Assembly (NCBI GenBank): GCA_036320915.1
Contig: JAXBDG010000003.1
Location: 1,860,001-1,924,000, forward strand
DNA: 64,000 nucleotides
Source of the DNA: Linnemannia elongata
Lineage: Eukaryota; Mortierellomycota; Mortierellomycetes; Mortierellales; Mortierellaceae
Direction of reading: 5' to 3'
Every line of letters begins with the position of its first letter. Position 1 is the first letter of the stretch. The translations under genes were made by a program, and so were the position numbers. Below, one piece after another: positions 11,569 to 22,400 of this stretch. The notes under the pieces are model-generated. The model did not search any database and was not told where the DNA came from. It saw only the letters and a program-made list of their open reading frames with translations.

Positions 11569-14184
11569 ATGTCCGAGCTCACCACCGCCCCTTCGATGCG
11601 CCCTTACCTGGAGATGACCCTGGCCAATGTCGCCTACCTCGACGCTGCCGACGCCGTCAAGCCTGCCACTGCTCCTGGATATGAACCCGCCAGGTACTAT
11701 ACAGCACTAGCAACGAATGACGACAATTTGGTTGTTATTCTCTCCAGTTTTATTCCGCCTAACCCACTTCATGTCATTCTCAACAATCATATAGCTTCAA
11801 CCACAAGTATACCACCTTGGGAGGCCACAAGTACCGTAAGTATACTTTTGCTACTTTCACTCCTTCATATTTTGTGTCTCTTGTTCGTTCATCGCCACAT
11901 GCCATTGACTGTCAAGGAAACCGTTACCGGATCCTCGGACAAAATGTTTCACAAAAAACAAAGGGTTTTCTAACACTACCTTCTCCAATCTTCGCTTTCT
12001 ACTCCCATATCATTTCCCAGATTACGTCGAGGAGGGTAATCCCAACAACCAGACAGTGGTCCTTGTCCACGGATTCCCCGACCTCTGGTACGGATGGCGT
12101 TACCAGATTCGTCACCTCGCCAGCCAGGGGTTCCATGTCGTTGCTGTTGATGATCTTGGCTCCGGCGAAACCGTAAGGGCATCTCTCGTTTTTTCTGTTC
12201 ACTTTCGGCGTTTTTGTTGCTCATGTTGTCGTGAGCGTGAAACAGGAGCGGGTAACCAGGACAACCAGGGGTGGGTCACAAGAAGCGGGAGTGATATTGA
12301 ACTTCAGCTCTGCGGGGCATGTCGTGGGAATGGCTTACAATGTCGCATGCATATGTTTCAACACAGCATAACATAAAGCGACAGAAAAGTACCGAAATAA
12401 GGTTGAGCGCCAGAAAGGGGCGACATGGACGGACACAGCGACAAGGATGACACTGAACGAAGACCGATGGACTCTGAATTGGGAACCGCATTGCACAAGT
12501 GTGGCGTACTATGCCAACAAAAGAGAACCTAACTCTGACTCTTTTTTTCCCCCGATCTTTCTCATTTGATTGTGTGGTTTACGTCAATTTAGGACCAGCC
12601 CAAGTGCGTTGGCCTTGATGTAGAGCCCTATTCCAGCAAGAACCTTTCCACAAACCTCATCGAGCTCTTGGATCAATTAAACGTTGATAAGGCCGTCTTC
12701 ATTGGCCACGACTGGTAAGCTGCTGTTTTTTTGTGCGTTCTTATTTCTTTGTGTGCACATGCAAGATCGCCTTCTTGCTGCGTGATTGTATTCCTGCAAC
12801 GCACTAACCAAGGTACCTATTGTCTTGACGAAAAAAAAAAAAACCTCTAATGGACCATGATCGTTCTCTTTTTGTATTGCTGTGAATGTATTCCCGTAGG
12901 GGTGCATTCATTACCTGGAAGGTCGGAATGTACTTCCCAGAGCGTTGCCATGCTATCATTTCGTAAGTAGCATGAAAAAACGCCGTATTTAGACAGGAAA
13001 AGCCAGCCGTTACTTTCGATCCCTCTTGTCGTCTTTTCGGGATGGATCCGAGTGGGAATGGCACTCGAAGCTCCTCTGTGCGTGAACCATATGTGTCGTT
13101 TATTACTTCTCACACCAATTACTTTTTATATCCACGTTCATGCAGAGTTGGAAACCCTCACCGACAGCCCACTCTCATCCCTACTGGCCCCAAGGAGCTC
13201 GCCATCGAAAACCCTCTCTTTTTTTACATGCCCGAGTTTGAGCGTTCCGAAATCGAGTCCTGGTTCGATGGCAACGTAAGGAAAAAAAAACCATAAGCGA
13301 TAGTTAAATTGAGATCTCTTCTGTATTTCCTTCTCACGATTGCTGTGGTTTGCGATGTTCACAAACATGAGTTTGACGACATGCTAACGTCTTTCAATAT
13401 TGCATATATTAGAGCAAGACCTTCGCCACCGCCTACTTCAACATGGTCTATGGAGGCAGGCCTGGAACCAATGCTCAGGTACATTTTTCCTTCTTTCTCC
13501 CCATTCCCGTTCTACTTGATTTCTATCGCTGTTTGGAAAAAATAACAATGGCAGGAAGGGTCCAGACCCTTTTCATTTTCTATCAGTGACTAACTCAAAA
13601 GACACAAACTGGTTCGTCAACGAAATCATTCATGTCAAATAGGAGAAGCAATACTACATCGACACCTTCGGCCGCACTTCCTTCCATGGCGCCTTGAACT
13701 ACTACCGCGCCTGGCGCATCAACCACAGGGATGAGCTTCGTAAGTTTCTTTGTCTTCCTCTCTCCCCCCCTCTCTGTCCGACAGCAGTTGTTCTTGTGTC
13801 CATATGCCCCACCAACACATACTCACCTATAATCCTCCTGTCTTGCAAAACACGAAAAAAACAATAGCCTATGTTGGCAAGCTATACACGGTTCCTTCGC
13901 TCCTGATCAAGGTCGAGCAAGACCAGGTGTTGACTCCTGACTATATCCGTGGAGTCCCACATGATCTCTTTGTCGACCTAGAGCAGTCATCCATCGCTGT
14001 TGGAGGACACAACGCCCAGAACGAAGCTTCTGATGAGGTTAACCAGGAATTGACCCGTTACCTCAACAAGTTGTTTGATGAGAAGCTCAATATCCCCAAG
14101 ACCAAGACTCAGGTTCAGGAGAAGAAAGCGGCTTTGCAGGACGTTCAGGAGCAGTCGGCGCAGACTGTTGCTCATGAGGAGTAA
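11569..14184 (+). CDS. Soluble epoxide hydrolase (alpha/beta-hydrolase fold)
   Basis: Nine exons (11569-11693, 11795-11835, 12021-12172, 12593-12714, 12900-12962, 13146-13275, 13413-13478, 13643-13739, 13868-14184) give 370 residues. The family features are in order: oxyanion motif HGFPDLW (72-78), nucleophile elbow GHDWG with Asp146, the lid region (about 175-260), a likely charge-relay Asp284 in VEQDQVLTP, and catalytic His313 in GGHNAQNEAS. Such enzymes attack epoxides through an Asp-ester intermediate to give vicinal diols; fungal substrates include fatty-acid epoxides and xenobiotics. It has no signal peptide, so it is probably cytosolic. Exon 2 is only 41 nt. The region joined at 12962/13146 is the least certain: VGNPHRQPTL is not a segment I recognise. 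Confidence 0.88.
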
Positions 14185-14547
14185 GATGCCTTTTTTTGTT
14201 CTTATTTGGTTTTTGTACCGATATTGTTCACGGATAATAACAGCAACAACAACAAACGATGGAGGTGTTGACGTCTCAGCTCTCCTGACTTAACAATATA
14301 CCTTCTTTTTTTTTTTTTTTACACTTTTGTACACTTTTGTACACTTTCAGTGCCTCTTCACGTCAATGAAGACGCGTCATACAAAAAAAATAAAGATTAT
14401 TCGATTCTCACTCAACAGATCGTTGTTACTGGTGCCGGGATTTATTTACAAGGCATTGGGGGGGCACAGAGGCCTATTTCTTTTTTTTTCTATCGTTTTT
14501 GTTTGTTTGTTGTTGTAGGGGTGCACGCGCGGGGGGGCTGATATTCC
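14185..14547. other. Convergent 3' spacer
   Basis: This lies between the epoxide hydrolase and the deacetylase-fold stop codons. It holds a T-run near 14306-14320 and a short triplicated TACACTTTTG segment (about 14321-14347). No gene is seen. Confidence 0.6.
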
Positions 14548-16833
14548 TTAATGACGGTTGAGCCACTGGAAGAGGAAGGAGACGACCAATCCAACGGCAC
14601 CAGGGACGATCGAAGACACGAGGCTAGAAGCAGCACCAGACTTGGGCTTGTCACCAGCCTTGGCGGGCATCTTTCCAGCGACGGCCTTTCCGTTCTGGAC
14701 AGAGACGGGAGACTGTCCATGGACATACTTGGCGGCGCCAAAGGAGAAGTCGTCACCAACAAAACCATCATTCAAGAGGGCGGACTTCTTGTAAGGACTG
14801 TTGTCATTGTTGCAGCCGTCGAGGCGGACCATGTCGTACTCGTTGCGGATGATGGTTGCAATGATGTCCGGCAGGGCAGCGGCTGCGCCAGAGGCGGGGA
14901 TGTCGTATCCGACAACGACGTAGGAGCCCTTGCGACCGAAAGCATCAGCCTGCTTGGCGAACGTCGATTCGTAGATGCCAGCAATCTGAGGGGCTTGCTC
15001 ACGGGTGTTGTACTTGTAATCAGCCTCGTCAAGGTTGAAACCGACAAGTGTATAGCCCATCTCGCGCATGGCAGGCTCGAGTTTGGGGTCCTTGAGGCCA
15101 GCGTCATGGAGACGGACGTACTTGGGGTACTTTCCGATGAGGTCAAAGATCTTTGTGGCCTGCTTGGCAATATCGGCCTTGAGTTCGGTGTCAGTCATGC
15201 CCTTGGAGGAGTCGTTAGGGAGGCGGTAGGTCATGCCAATAAGGTGGCCGTCGGTGTAGGCGCGGCGAGTGACGCCGGCGTACTGCATGTACTCGAGCCA
15301 GGTTGCGTTCGCAAAGAAGGTCACGCGGGCCTTGGCCTCCTTCAGGATCTCGAGCATCTGGGTCGTGGCTTCACTTGGTCCTTCGGACTATTTTTTGGAT
15401 GTTGGTGGCATGTTAGTTGACTAGATCAGTTGGTTCAGATGTAAGCAAACCAAAACCCACCCTTATGTACAGCAAAGTGATCAAAACTTACAAAGGTAAG
15501 GGCGACCTGGCCGGGGGTGTTGCACTTGGTCAGGAACTCACCCATGTGTTGGACAGGGACAATGGGAGCAGGCTTGATGACTGCTGGAGGGACGGCGGCC
15601 TTGTCATCGGCGGGGGCCTTGCCATCCTTGGGGATCTTGGCATCAACGGGGGCCTTGCCATCCTTGGGCTCCTCTCCGTTCTTGGGCTCCTTGGTGTCAG
15701 CGGGTGCCTTTCCATCCTTAGGCTCTTTGCCATCCTTAGGCTCCTTGCCATCCTTAGGTTCCTTGGGCTCCTTTCCGTCCTTGGGCTCCTTCTTGCCATC
15801 CTTAGGTTCCTTCTTACCCTCCCCCTTCTCACGTTCAACCTCCTCAGCATCCTTACCACCATGTTCTTTCTTATATTCATCTGCAAGCTCATCTGCAGGC
15901 TCAGCATCATACTTGTCATGTTCCTCATCCTCATGGTTATGACCATGCTTCTTCCCCTTCTTCCCGCCCTTAACACCCTTCTTCCCCTTTTTGTGCGCAA
16001 CATCAATAGCCTCGTCAGCATTCTCCTGATCAGCATTCACAACCGCCAGAACCCTCTGTCCCTCAGGCCCATTCTTGACAATCCGCTTGCTCAACATCGC
16101 GGCCTTCTTCTTCTTGTCTGCAATCTTCTTGACTGCCGCCTGGACCTTCTTCTTGTGCTTCTGTTGCTTCTTTTGATGATCCTTCTGGAGCTGATGGTGA
16201 TGACCGTGGGCACGGAGCTGCCAGAGTTCGGGCTCAAAGGCGGCAATGTCGTCAATGTTGTCGGCGGCCACGGCGCGTTTGGAGACCTTCTTTTGAGATT
16301 TGCTGCTAGAAGCCTTATGATGGTGATGGTTCTTTTTGGAATGAGACTTGTTCATCTTCTGGTGGACGTTCTTGTTGAGGTGGTTGTGACCATGGGCGTG
16401 GAGCTGCCAGAGCTCGGGCTCAAAGGCGCTGTTGCCGGCCGTGGCCTCTACATCCTGGACATTCTTCTTTGCCTCGGCTATATCGAAAAATAAAATTGAT
16501 CACGTAGAATTTCGTATATCCCTTGTCAATTTCTTTTCTTAGTTTGTCGGTAACGACGATAGAAAGAAAAAAAATAATAAGACAATATATCATGACGGCA
16601 TCTAGGGGCTAGTGAGGCTTATTTCGTGAATGCTTTACCTGCGACTGAGAAAATCAGCGGCAATGCTACAAATACGTATTGATGATTAAGGAGAACGAAA
16701 ATAAAAGTGTTCGTGTAAGTGGACATTCTAGTGTGCGGAAGCGCAAAGGAAGGAGATTTTGTTTGTTGGATGAAAAGCTGCCGTTCTTACCCAAGACGGA
16801 GAGGATCAATGGAAGTCGCTTTGTACAACGCAT
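14548..16833 (-). CDS. Secreted chitin-deacetylase-fold protein, predicted inactive
   Basis: Exons on the minus strand are 16833-16791, 16665-16639 (27 nt), 16477-15492 and 15387-14548; the product is 631 residues. A signal peptide (MRCTKRLPLILSVLALPL..) is followed by a long His/Lys-rich region with two copies of FEPELWQLxAHGHxH and then a KEPKDGK heptad-like repeat array (about 260-330). The C-terminal NodB-like domain (about 340-590) starts CNTPGQVALTF but reads SEGP where active enzymes have DDGP. The second motif reads GHLIGMTYRLP with no metal-binding His pair, and the RxPY motif is absent. It probably cannot deacetylate and may be a chitin-binding or wall-structural protein. The end is hydrophobic (VGLVVSFLFQWLNRH), like a GPI signal or tail anchor. 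An alternative start lies about 110 nt downstream of the chosen one, in the intron before exon 2. Confidence 0.82.
15640..15835 (-). repeat. Coding repeat array encoding KEPKDGK units
   Basis: Imperfect tandem units of about 15-27 bases within the deacetylase-fold gene translate to KEPKDGK/KAPADTK-type repeats on the minus strand. The same bases generate the antisense PSLGSL and GLLSVLG open frames, which are not genes. Confidence 0.85.
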
Positions 16834-18179
16834 TGGGCAAACGCAGTAAGTTTGTCAGTGATGGGTATAAAAGCTGAAGGTGCTGTGGAAGTGAGTGACA
16901 AAAGTGAGGAGGGGTATATGTGATGCGTCGGAGGAGAAAGATCGTAAAGGCGAGTGAAAGAGATTAGGGTAGTGACGACGCGGTTGGGAGTCTAAGAAAA
17001 ATGGTAAAAGAGGAAAAAAAAAGAAAGAGAAGAGGATGAAGACGTGGATGAAATATGGAAAAAGGAGGGTGTGCTTTTCCTTGTTGCAGCATGAACGAAA
17101 GCAACGAGTCATGTTCTTGAGGCTAGAGCACGCTATGAATGTTACATATCTCGGATAGGTGTACTTGAGTTATCGTTCTTTTGTGGTAGTAGCTGTAATT
17201 GTGCCTGTCGAAAAAGAAATGGGACGAGGGTAAGGTTGGTTAGGTGAATAGAGGGAGTAATGACTATGGCAATAAGCAATGTAATGACGGAGGAATAGAT
17301 AGGGCTACAGGGAGTAGTTAGAATCCCCACTTCCAATCCTTCCTTGCATCTCCAATTGGCCCGAGTTCACGCGTTTGTGTCCCCCTCGCCCCTTGAGAAT
17401 GTTGACTTCATCTCTTTTTGTTCTATAGTTCTCTTGGCCTCGTAGTTTTTGAACAAACCTGAGGAGTGGACAAAGGACGGAAAAAGGGGAATGTGTCTTA
17501 CATCTACTACAGGCGGGTGTAGGGTTATTTCCCCTTCCACTGTCTTCCACATTATACCGTTGGATGAACATCTCACCTATCTTTCTTCGGGAGTCAAGAA
17601 TCGATTGTCTTGTCCACTTTGTGTGTGTTTTTGCCTTCCTGTCACTTATCCCTCATTTCTTTGTTCTAGTCCATCGTTATCGGAGGGTCAACATTTCTCT
17701 TTGCTCCCTCATTGTCACAGTCGCAAGGCCGTGTGTGCGGTGACAAAACAATGGTGTAAAAGTGTCGGCATGGATGCAAAGTAAGCCACGTCTTCCTTTT
17801 ATTCTCATTCTGCGTTTTCAGTGTCCCCTCTCATTCTTGTATTTTGTGTAATAGTGTCCAATCGGGCATCCGTATCTTCAGATGCGCTGAGAGGAAGAGA
17901 GTGGATGATATTCGATCCCGGACCTTCCCTTTTGTTTGTTAGTGTGTCGTCGACACTGTCCAATGCATCTCAACATGTATTTACTAAATGAACACTCTCA
18001 AGTGAATGGAGTTGAGGATTCCAAATTTCAAGGCTCGAATCTTTATTGGGGCGTGTCTTTTCTTGAATTAAACGGAGAGACAACAGACGAGGGAGAGCAC
18101 CGGGGTCAAGTGAGTCTGCAGCAGCGTGTTGTTCATTGTCCTCGGCGGGTTCTCTTGGTATCCTCTCGGCTTGAGTTGC
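16834..18179. other. Intergenic region
   Basis: This lies between the start of the deacetylase-fold gene and the 3' end of the Kre9-like gene. The first 250 bases are purine-rich on the plus strand, the usual look of a minus-strand promoter/leader here. A 111-codon open frame at 17449-17784 shows no recognisable domain. No gene is supported. Confidence 0.5.
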
Positions 18180-19273
18180 CTACTGGGGTACTGAGTTGAA
18201 TTGACTCACGAGGTTCTTGGCTGCCGATCCCGCATTGGCCGTGCTAGCGCCAGCCTTGCCCCGCACAGGTGCATGCTGGATAGCGGGTTGAGGTCGTTGT
18301 GATCCTAGAAGTCGTAGAGGAAGAAGAAGTTAGTTGCATGGGTTGAACGAGTTTCGTAAGGGAGAGTCCGGTCTAGCAAACGTCCAATACACATCAGAAA
18401 AAACCAACGGGTACCAGATGAAGCTGCATCCAAGCCACGAGTTCCTGTGGTGGTTTGTCGATCCATGACCAATTTATTGTGCGAGTCAGTGGTCGGCACC
18501 TCGGGATATGGAAGTCCAAACGCGACGACGGGTTGATACCAAGCCGCCTCGTCAGTGTCTCTCACATCCATGTCCATGTACATGTCGATATCAAACTCTT
18601 CATCAGAGTCAGAGTCACTCTCGTTGTCGTCGCCTTCGTCGTTGTCCTTGTTGTCCTCGTCGCCGTCATCGCCATCGTCGTCATCATCATCTTCGTCATC
18701 ATCACCGTCCTCGTCTTCATCCTCTGTATTTGCCTTCCGCTTGTCCTCCTTCATGTTCTTCTTTATGTCACGATCTTTCTTTTCGCCGCGATCCTTGCGG
18801 TGGTGTTTGACCTCCTTGGGCTCTTTGTCTTCCTCGTCCCCTCTCTCGCTTTCATCATCGCCACCACCGCCAATGTCGCCGTTCCGTAGGCTCTCCTCTG
18901 CTGGATCATCCTTATACTGGATAGTAAAGTCTCGTGTGCGATCCAGGCTCAGGCCATCAAGCGCCTGTAGTCCGATGTAATAACCATAGTTTCCTCGGTC
19001 GATCGTATTGATGTCCTTCTCTTCTAGTCTGAAGGAACATTGACCTGATCCAGAGATGAGTCCTTCGCACAGGGTGAGGATAGGTTCATCGTTCTTGAAG
19101 AGGACGACCTTCTGTTGTGAGGTGCCGAGAGATGGCCTGCCGACCCATTCAACGGTGTGGTCAGACCCTATGAAAAGTTCCTTGGGGATTGCAAAATCGA
19201 GTCGTGCGTAGGCGGTTGTGAGCAGGGCGAGAGCTTGTCCGAGCTGGAGAAGTAGGACTATGCTTGGCTTCAT
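18180..19273 (-). CDS. Secreted Kre9/Knh1-like protein with acidic tail
   Basis: Two exons (19273-18415, 18304-18180) give 327 residues. A signal peptide (1-23, ending TTAYA) is followed by a beta-sandwich-like domain of about 100 residues: LDFAIPKELFIGSDHTVEW, a CEG..GQC Cys pair, NYGYYIGLQAL and RDFTIQY. This resembles the Ig-like N-terminal domain of fungal Kre9/Knh1 cell-wall beta-1,6-glucan proteins. Then come a Lys/Glu-rich segment, a long Asp/Glu run (about 185-235) and a Gln/Ala-rich tail ending NSVPQ. No GPI signal remains after splicing; the unspliced frame would end in an unrelated hydrophobic stretch. Its role in the wall is inferred from the family only. It is divergent from eS8. 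Confidence 0.68.
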
Positions 19274-19610
19274 GGTCTGGTGTGTTGTAGTTGCAGGAGA
19301 GGCGGCGAGCAGATGAATGTGCGGATGTAAGGGTAGTCGCGTGAGTGATTAAATGGAAGAGAGAAGGAAATATTGTCTATTTTAGATATGAGATGTGCGT
19401 TTCTGGATCGAGTTGGAAGTGAAGAGAAGAGAGAAGAGGACAAAAGAGGAGGGTCAATCAGATACGCGTTTGCCTTGTTCTCCAGTGAGTACATTTATCA
19501 GATCGGGCCAGAAAGCGATCCCCTTAATATTAGTATGAGAAGCAGAGGTGGTTATTTGCACTTTGCTGGCACGGAATTTTCATATCTTCCTTTTTACTTC
19601 AGTATTCATC
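19274..19610. promoter_or_regulatory. Divergent promoter between Kre9-like gene and eS8
   Basis: This 337-bp spacer lies between two start codons facing away from each other. It must hold both promoters. No clear TATA box or ribosomal-protein element was recognised. Confidence 0.4.
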
Positions 19611-21449
19611 ATGGGTGAGGATCGAGATTTTTAATATATGCGAAAAATCCATCGACCATCGGACATGGCGCCGTAGCCTGTGTCAACCATCCATCGGCAC
19701 CCCTCGCCATCGATACCGTCTATACATACATCCAACACACCATTGCGGCACCTTCAATTGCCGCTATCAGTACATCCCAGAAAAAACCATCATCGACAAG
19801 CTAAGGGGGTGTCACTCTCGTTCTAAAGGCAGGATCAGGACCAGGATCAGGATCAGGATCAACCTTACGAGCCAACTCCTCCTTCTGAAGGATGAAGGAG
19901 GGTTCTTTCGTTCGGAACGAGTCATCTCAGCTGTTGTGAACAGCAGGGGCAACAACACCATCAGCAGAGAGTGTCTACCCAGCCGTTGTAAAGAAAACAT
20001 CACTACAACAAGGAGAACTTATGCCCGACAAGCCAGCACCTTGCAAAAGAATCAGCAAAGCCTTTCTCAGATCAACCGACACCCTTACATCGCTTTCTAT
20101 CCAACAACTTGAGCTGGTTCAGGAAGAAGGAATGGATTGACTCCTTGGCACCACAGTTTAGGCCCTTCTTTTTTTCCTCATCAGTTTGAGGGAGTGTCGC
20201 TTGACAAGGATGGATCTCTTCGAGGCAGGACCGACTCTTTTCAAAACGATTACACCAACTACGCTCCTACACCACCAGCGTTCACCCTTCACCCACATCA
20301 CTCTGAAAAACAGGAGACAAGGAGACATACGGCACTGGCGCAAACAATTTTTTTCTCGCAAGCCAAACAGTATTCTGACCGTTTCGCCCTATTTTCTCTC
20401 CATCACGTCTTGGATTTAAACGAATTCAGGTATCAGCAGAGACTCCCGCCACAAGCGCTCCGCTTCCGGAGCCAAGCGCGCCCAATATCGCAAGAAGAGA
20501 AAGTTCGAGTTGGGTCGTCAGGCTGCCAACACCAAGCTCGGTGCTAAGCGCATTCACGAGGTCCGCACCCGTGGAGGTAACCGCAAGTTCCGTGCCATGC
20601 GCTTGGATGCCGGTAACTTCTCCTGGGGTTCCGAGGCCATCTCCCGCAAGACCCGTATCGTTGCCGTTGTCTACAACGCCTCCAACAACGAGTTGGTCCG
20701 TACCGGTACCTTGGTCAAGAACGCCATTGTCCAGATCGATGCCACCCCCTTCCGTCAGTGGTACGAGGCTCACTACGCCACCCCCATCGGTGCTCGCAAG
20801 GGCAAGGGTGCCGTCAAGGTAATAATCACTTCCTGTGTTATATTGATTGCTGTCTTGATACTTTTATTTCTCCGAAAGAGAGAGTTCAATTGCAATGGCG
20901 CGCAAGCAATTCTTCGATTCAGCAGGACCAGCACACGCATTGGAGATCAGCAACAACCATAGCAACAATTCACCCTGGAGCGAACATTTGATATGTCTAA
21001 GATGTGATATCAAAACATCGGATCGACTTTCAGTGACCTAAAATCTCTGCGACGACAAACAGATCGACAGCTAGTTCAAGAGAGTGTTATTTTAGAGATC
21101 ACACGACTACAACCAAGTTTTCGGGACTTATCGCAGCGGATCAATCAGCTATGAAAGAACATCAGACAATCGAAGCAGTGATCTAACCGTTAAATGTCTC
21201 ATACTACTTTATCATTGATTGAATTAGGTCGAGTCTGAGGAGATCAACAAGGCCCGCTCGAACCACGTTCAGCGCAAGATTGAGTCCCGCAAGGCTGATG
21301 CCAAGGTCGACCCCGCCCTTGACCACCAGTTCGCTGCTGGCCGTCTTTACGCCTGCTTGTCGTCCCGCCCCGGTCAGTCTGGCCGTGCTGACGGATACAT
21401 CCTTGAGGGTCAGGAGTTGGCCTTCTACATCCGCAAGCTCAAGAAGTAA
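19611..21449 (+). CDS. RPS8: 40S ribosomal protein eS8
   Basis: Exons are 19611-19614, 20430-20818 and 21228-21449, giving 204 residues. Only four coding bases (ATGG) lie in exon 1; an 815-base intron follows. The protein begins [20 protein letters not shown], the universal eS8 start, and continues with [19 protein letters not shown], the [11 protein letters not shown] motif, [15 protein letters not shown] and the C-terminal [18 protein letters not shown]. eS8 binds 18S rRNA and is assembled early into the small subunit. C-ending codon bias fits high expression. I searched both introns by eye for C/D-box pairs of a hosted snoRNA and found none convincing. Confidence 0.97.
19826..19862. repeat. 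Short (GGATCA)n repeat in eS8 intron 1
   Basis: Several imperfect tandem copies of AGGATC/AGGACC hexamers occur inside the long first intron. No function is evident. Confidence 0.7.
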
Positions 21450-21998
21450 ATAGTTTGTCCTTCATTGTCCCACACTATTCATCTTTTTTCCTTTCGGGGG
21501 GTTGGGTTACTTTTCTCTCTGCAAATTATGACAATCAAAAAAATATGAAAAAAAAAATACCCGTCCGCCCTCTTTTTTCTTTGTTCTTGCAATTGGCGTG
21601 TGTTGATGTGGTCAATGGTATGAGAAGTAGTTGATGTCTTTTTGGGTCATGTCAGAGCTCGTTATGAGTGATAGGCAGGGTCTCTCGTTTCGAAGGCTTT
21701 ATGAGTTTAGAGCGAGGATACGAATTAAAGTGCCTCATCCAAGTGTCAGTTGCTGTGTTTGCTTTGCTCAAAGGAGAAGAAGCACGTAGAAAGTCGTCAG
21801 ACGATGCCAATTGCGGGGATCCAGAGCATGAACTGGACCCACGGACAAACCAGCCCGAAAAAAATGCGGGCAGATCCCGACGTATCCCAAATCAAAAGCG
21901 CCAGGAACTCCATTTTGCATAAAAAGGAGGAGGGGAAGACCCATCAACCCAACTTTCTTCACCCCCTTTCACCTTTCTTCATTTCACACAACTTCATC
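21450..21998. promoter_or_regulatory. eS8 3' flank and HIU hydrolase promoter
   Basis: The first part is T-rich eS8 3' flank. A TATA-like GCATAAAAAGG at about 21917-21927 lies some 75-80 bases upstream of the next ATG, well placed for a core promoter. No gene is supported between. Confidence 0.5.
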
Positions 21999-22361
21999 AT
22001 GGCTGGAGGTCGTAGCCCCATTACCTGCCATGTGCTCGATTCGTCCTGCGGCAAGCCCGGAAACAATGTCCCCGTCAAGCTCGAGATGCTCAACCCTGCC
22101 GCCAACAACGCCTGGGTCTCCGTCGCATATGGGTAAGACAACCTGTTTAATATTATGTTTTTTTTTCTTGCCGTACTTGTTAAAGTCGTTCTGTGTGTTT
22201 TTGTGGTTTTTTTTTTTGCTTGTGGTATTTGTGAGATAACTAACCAACTCGTTTCTCTCACGCTCTCCCAATCCTTTCAATTGTTCAATTTGGACCACGA
22301 CGATCATCAACAACCTACAATGGATCATACAACTATTATCGACAAAACAACACCGATAAAA

Positions 22362-22400
<39 letters not shown>

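Noticed and set aside
14551..15420. 289-codon plus-strand frame
   Set aside because: Antisense to the NodB-like exon; no domain and no start context.
15640..15835. Tandem repeat array examined as a possible CRISPR
   Set aside because: Units are in-frame protein repeats without unique spacers, in a eukaryotic secreted gene.
15417..16493. 358-codon plus-strand frame, Leu-rich, membrane-like
   Set aside because: It is antisense to the Lys/Glu repeat exon of the deacetylase-fold gene; Leu/Ser composition is the complement of Lys/Glu/Asp codons, and splicing and signal peptide support the minus strand.
16690..16724. Alternative first exon (MSTYTNTFIFVLLNHQ..) for the deacetylase-fold gene
   Set aside because: It is in frame and hydrophobic, but the upstream MRCTKRLPLILSVL exon has a consensus donor and gives a more typical signal peptide; kept as an alternative only.
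17900..17930. TTCGATCCC resembling a tRNA T-loop
   Set aside because: Flanking bases do not form a five-pair T-stem and no A-box or acceptor stem is present.
19615..21227. Possible snoRNA in eS8 introns
   Set aside because: I looked for RUGAUGA/CUGA box pairs with terminal stems and saw none convincing; a covariance search could change this.
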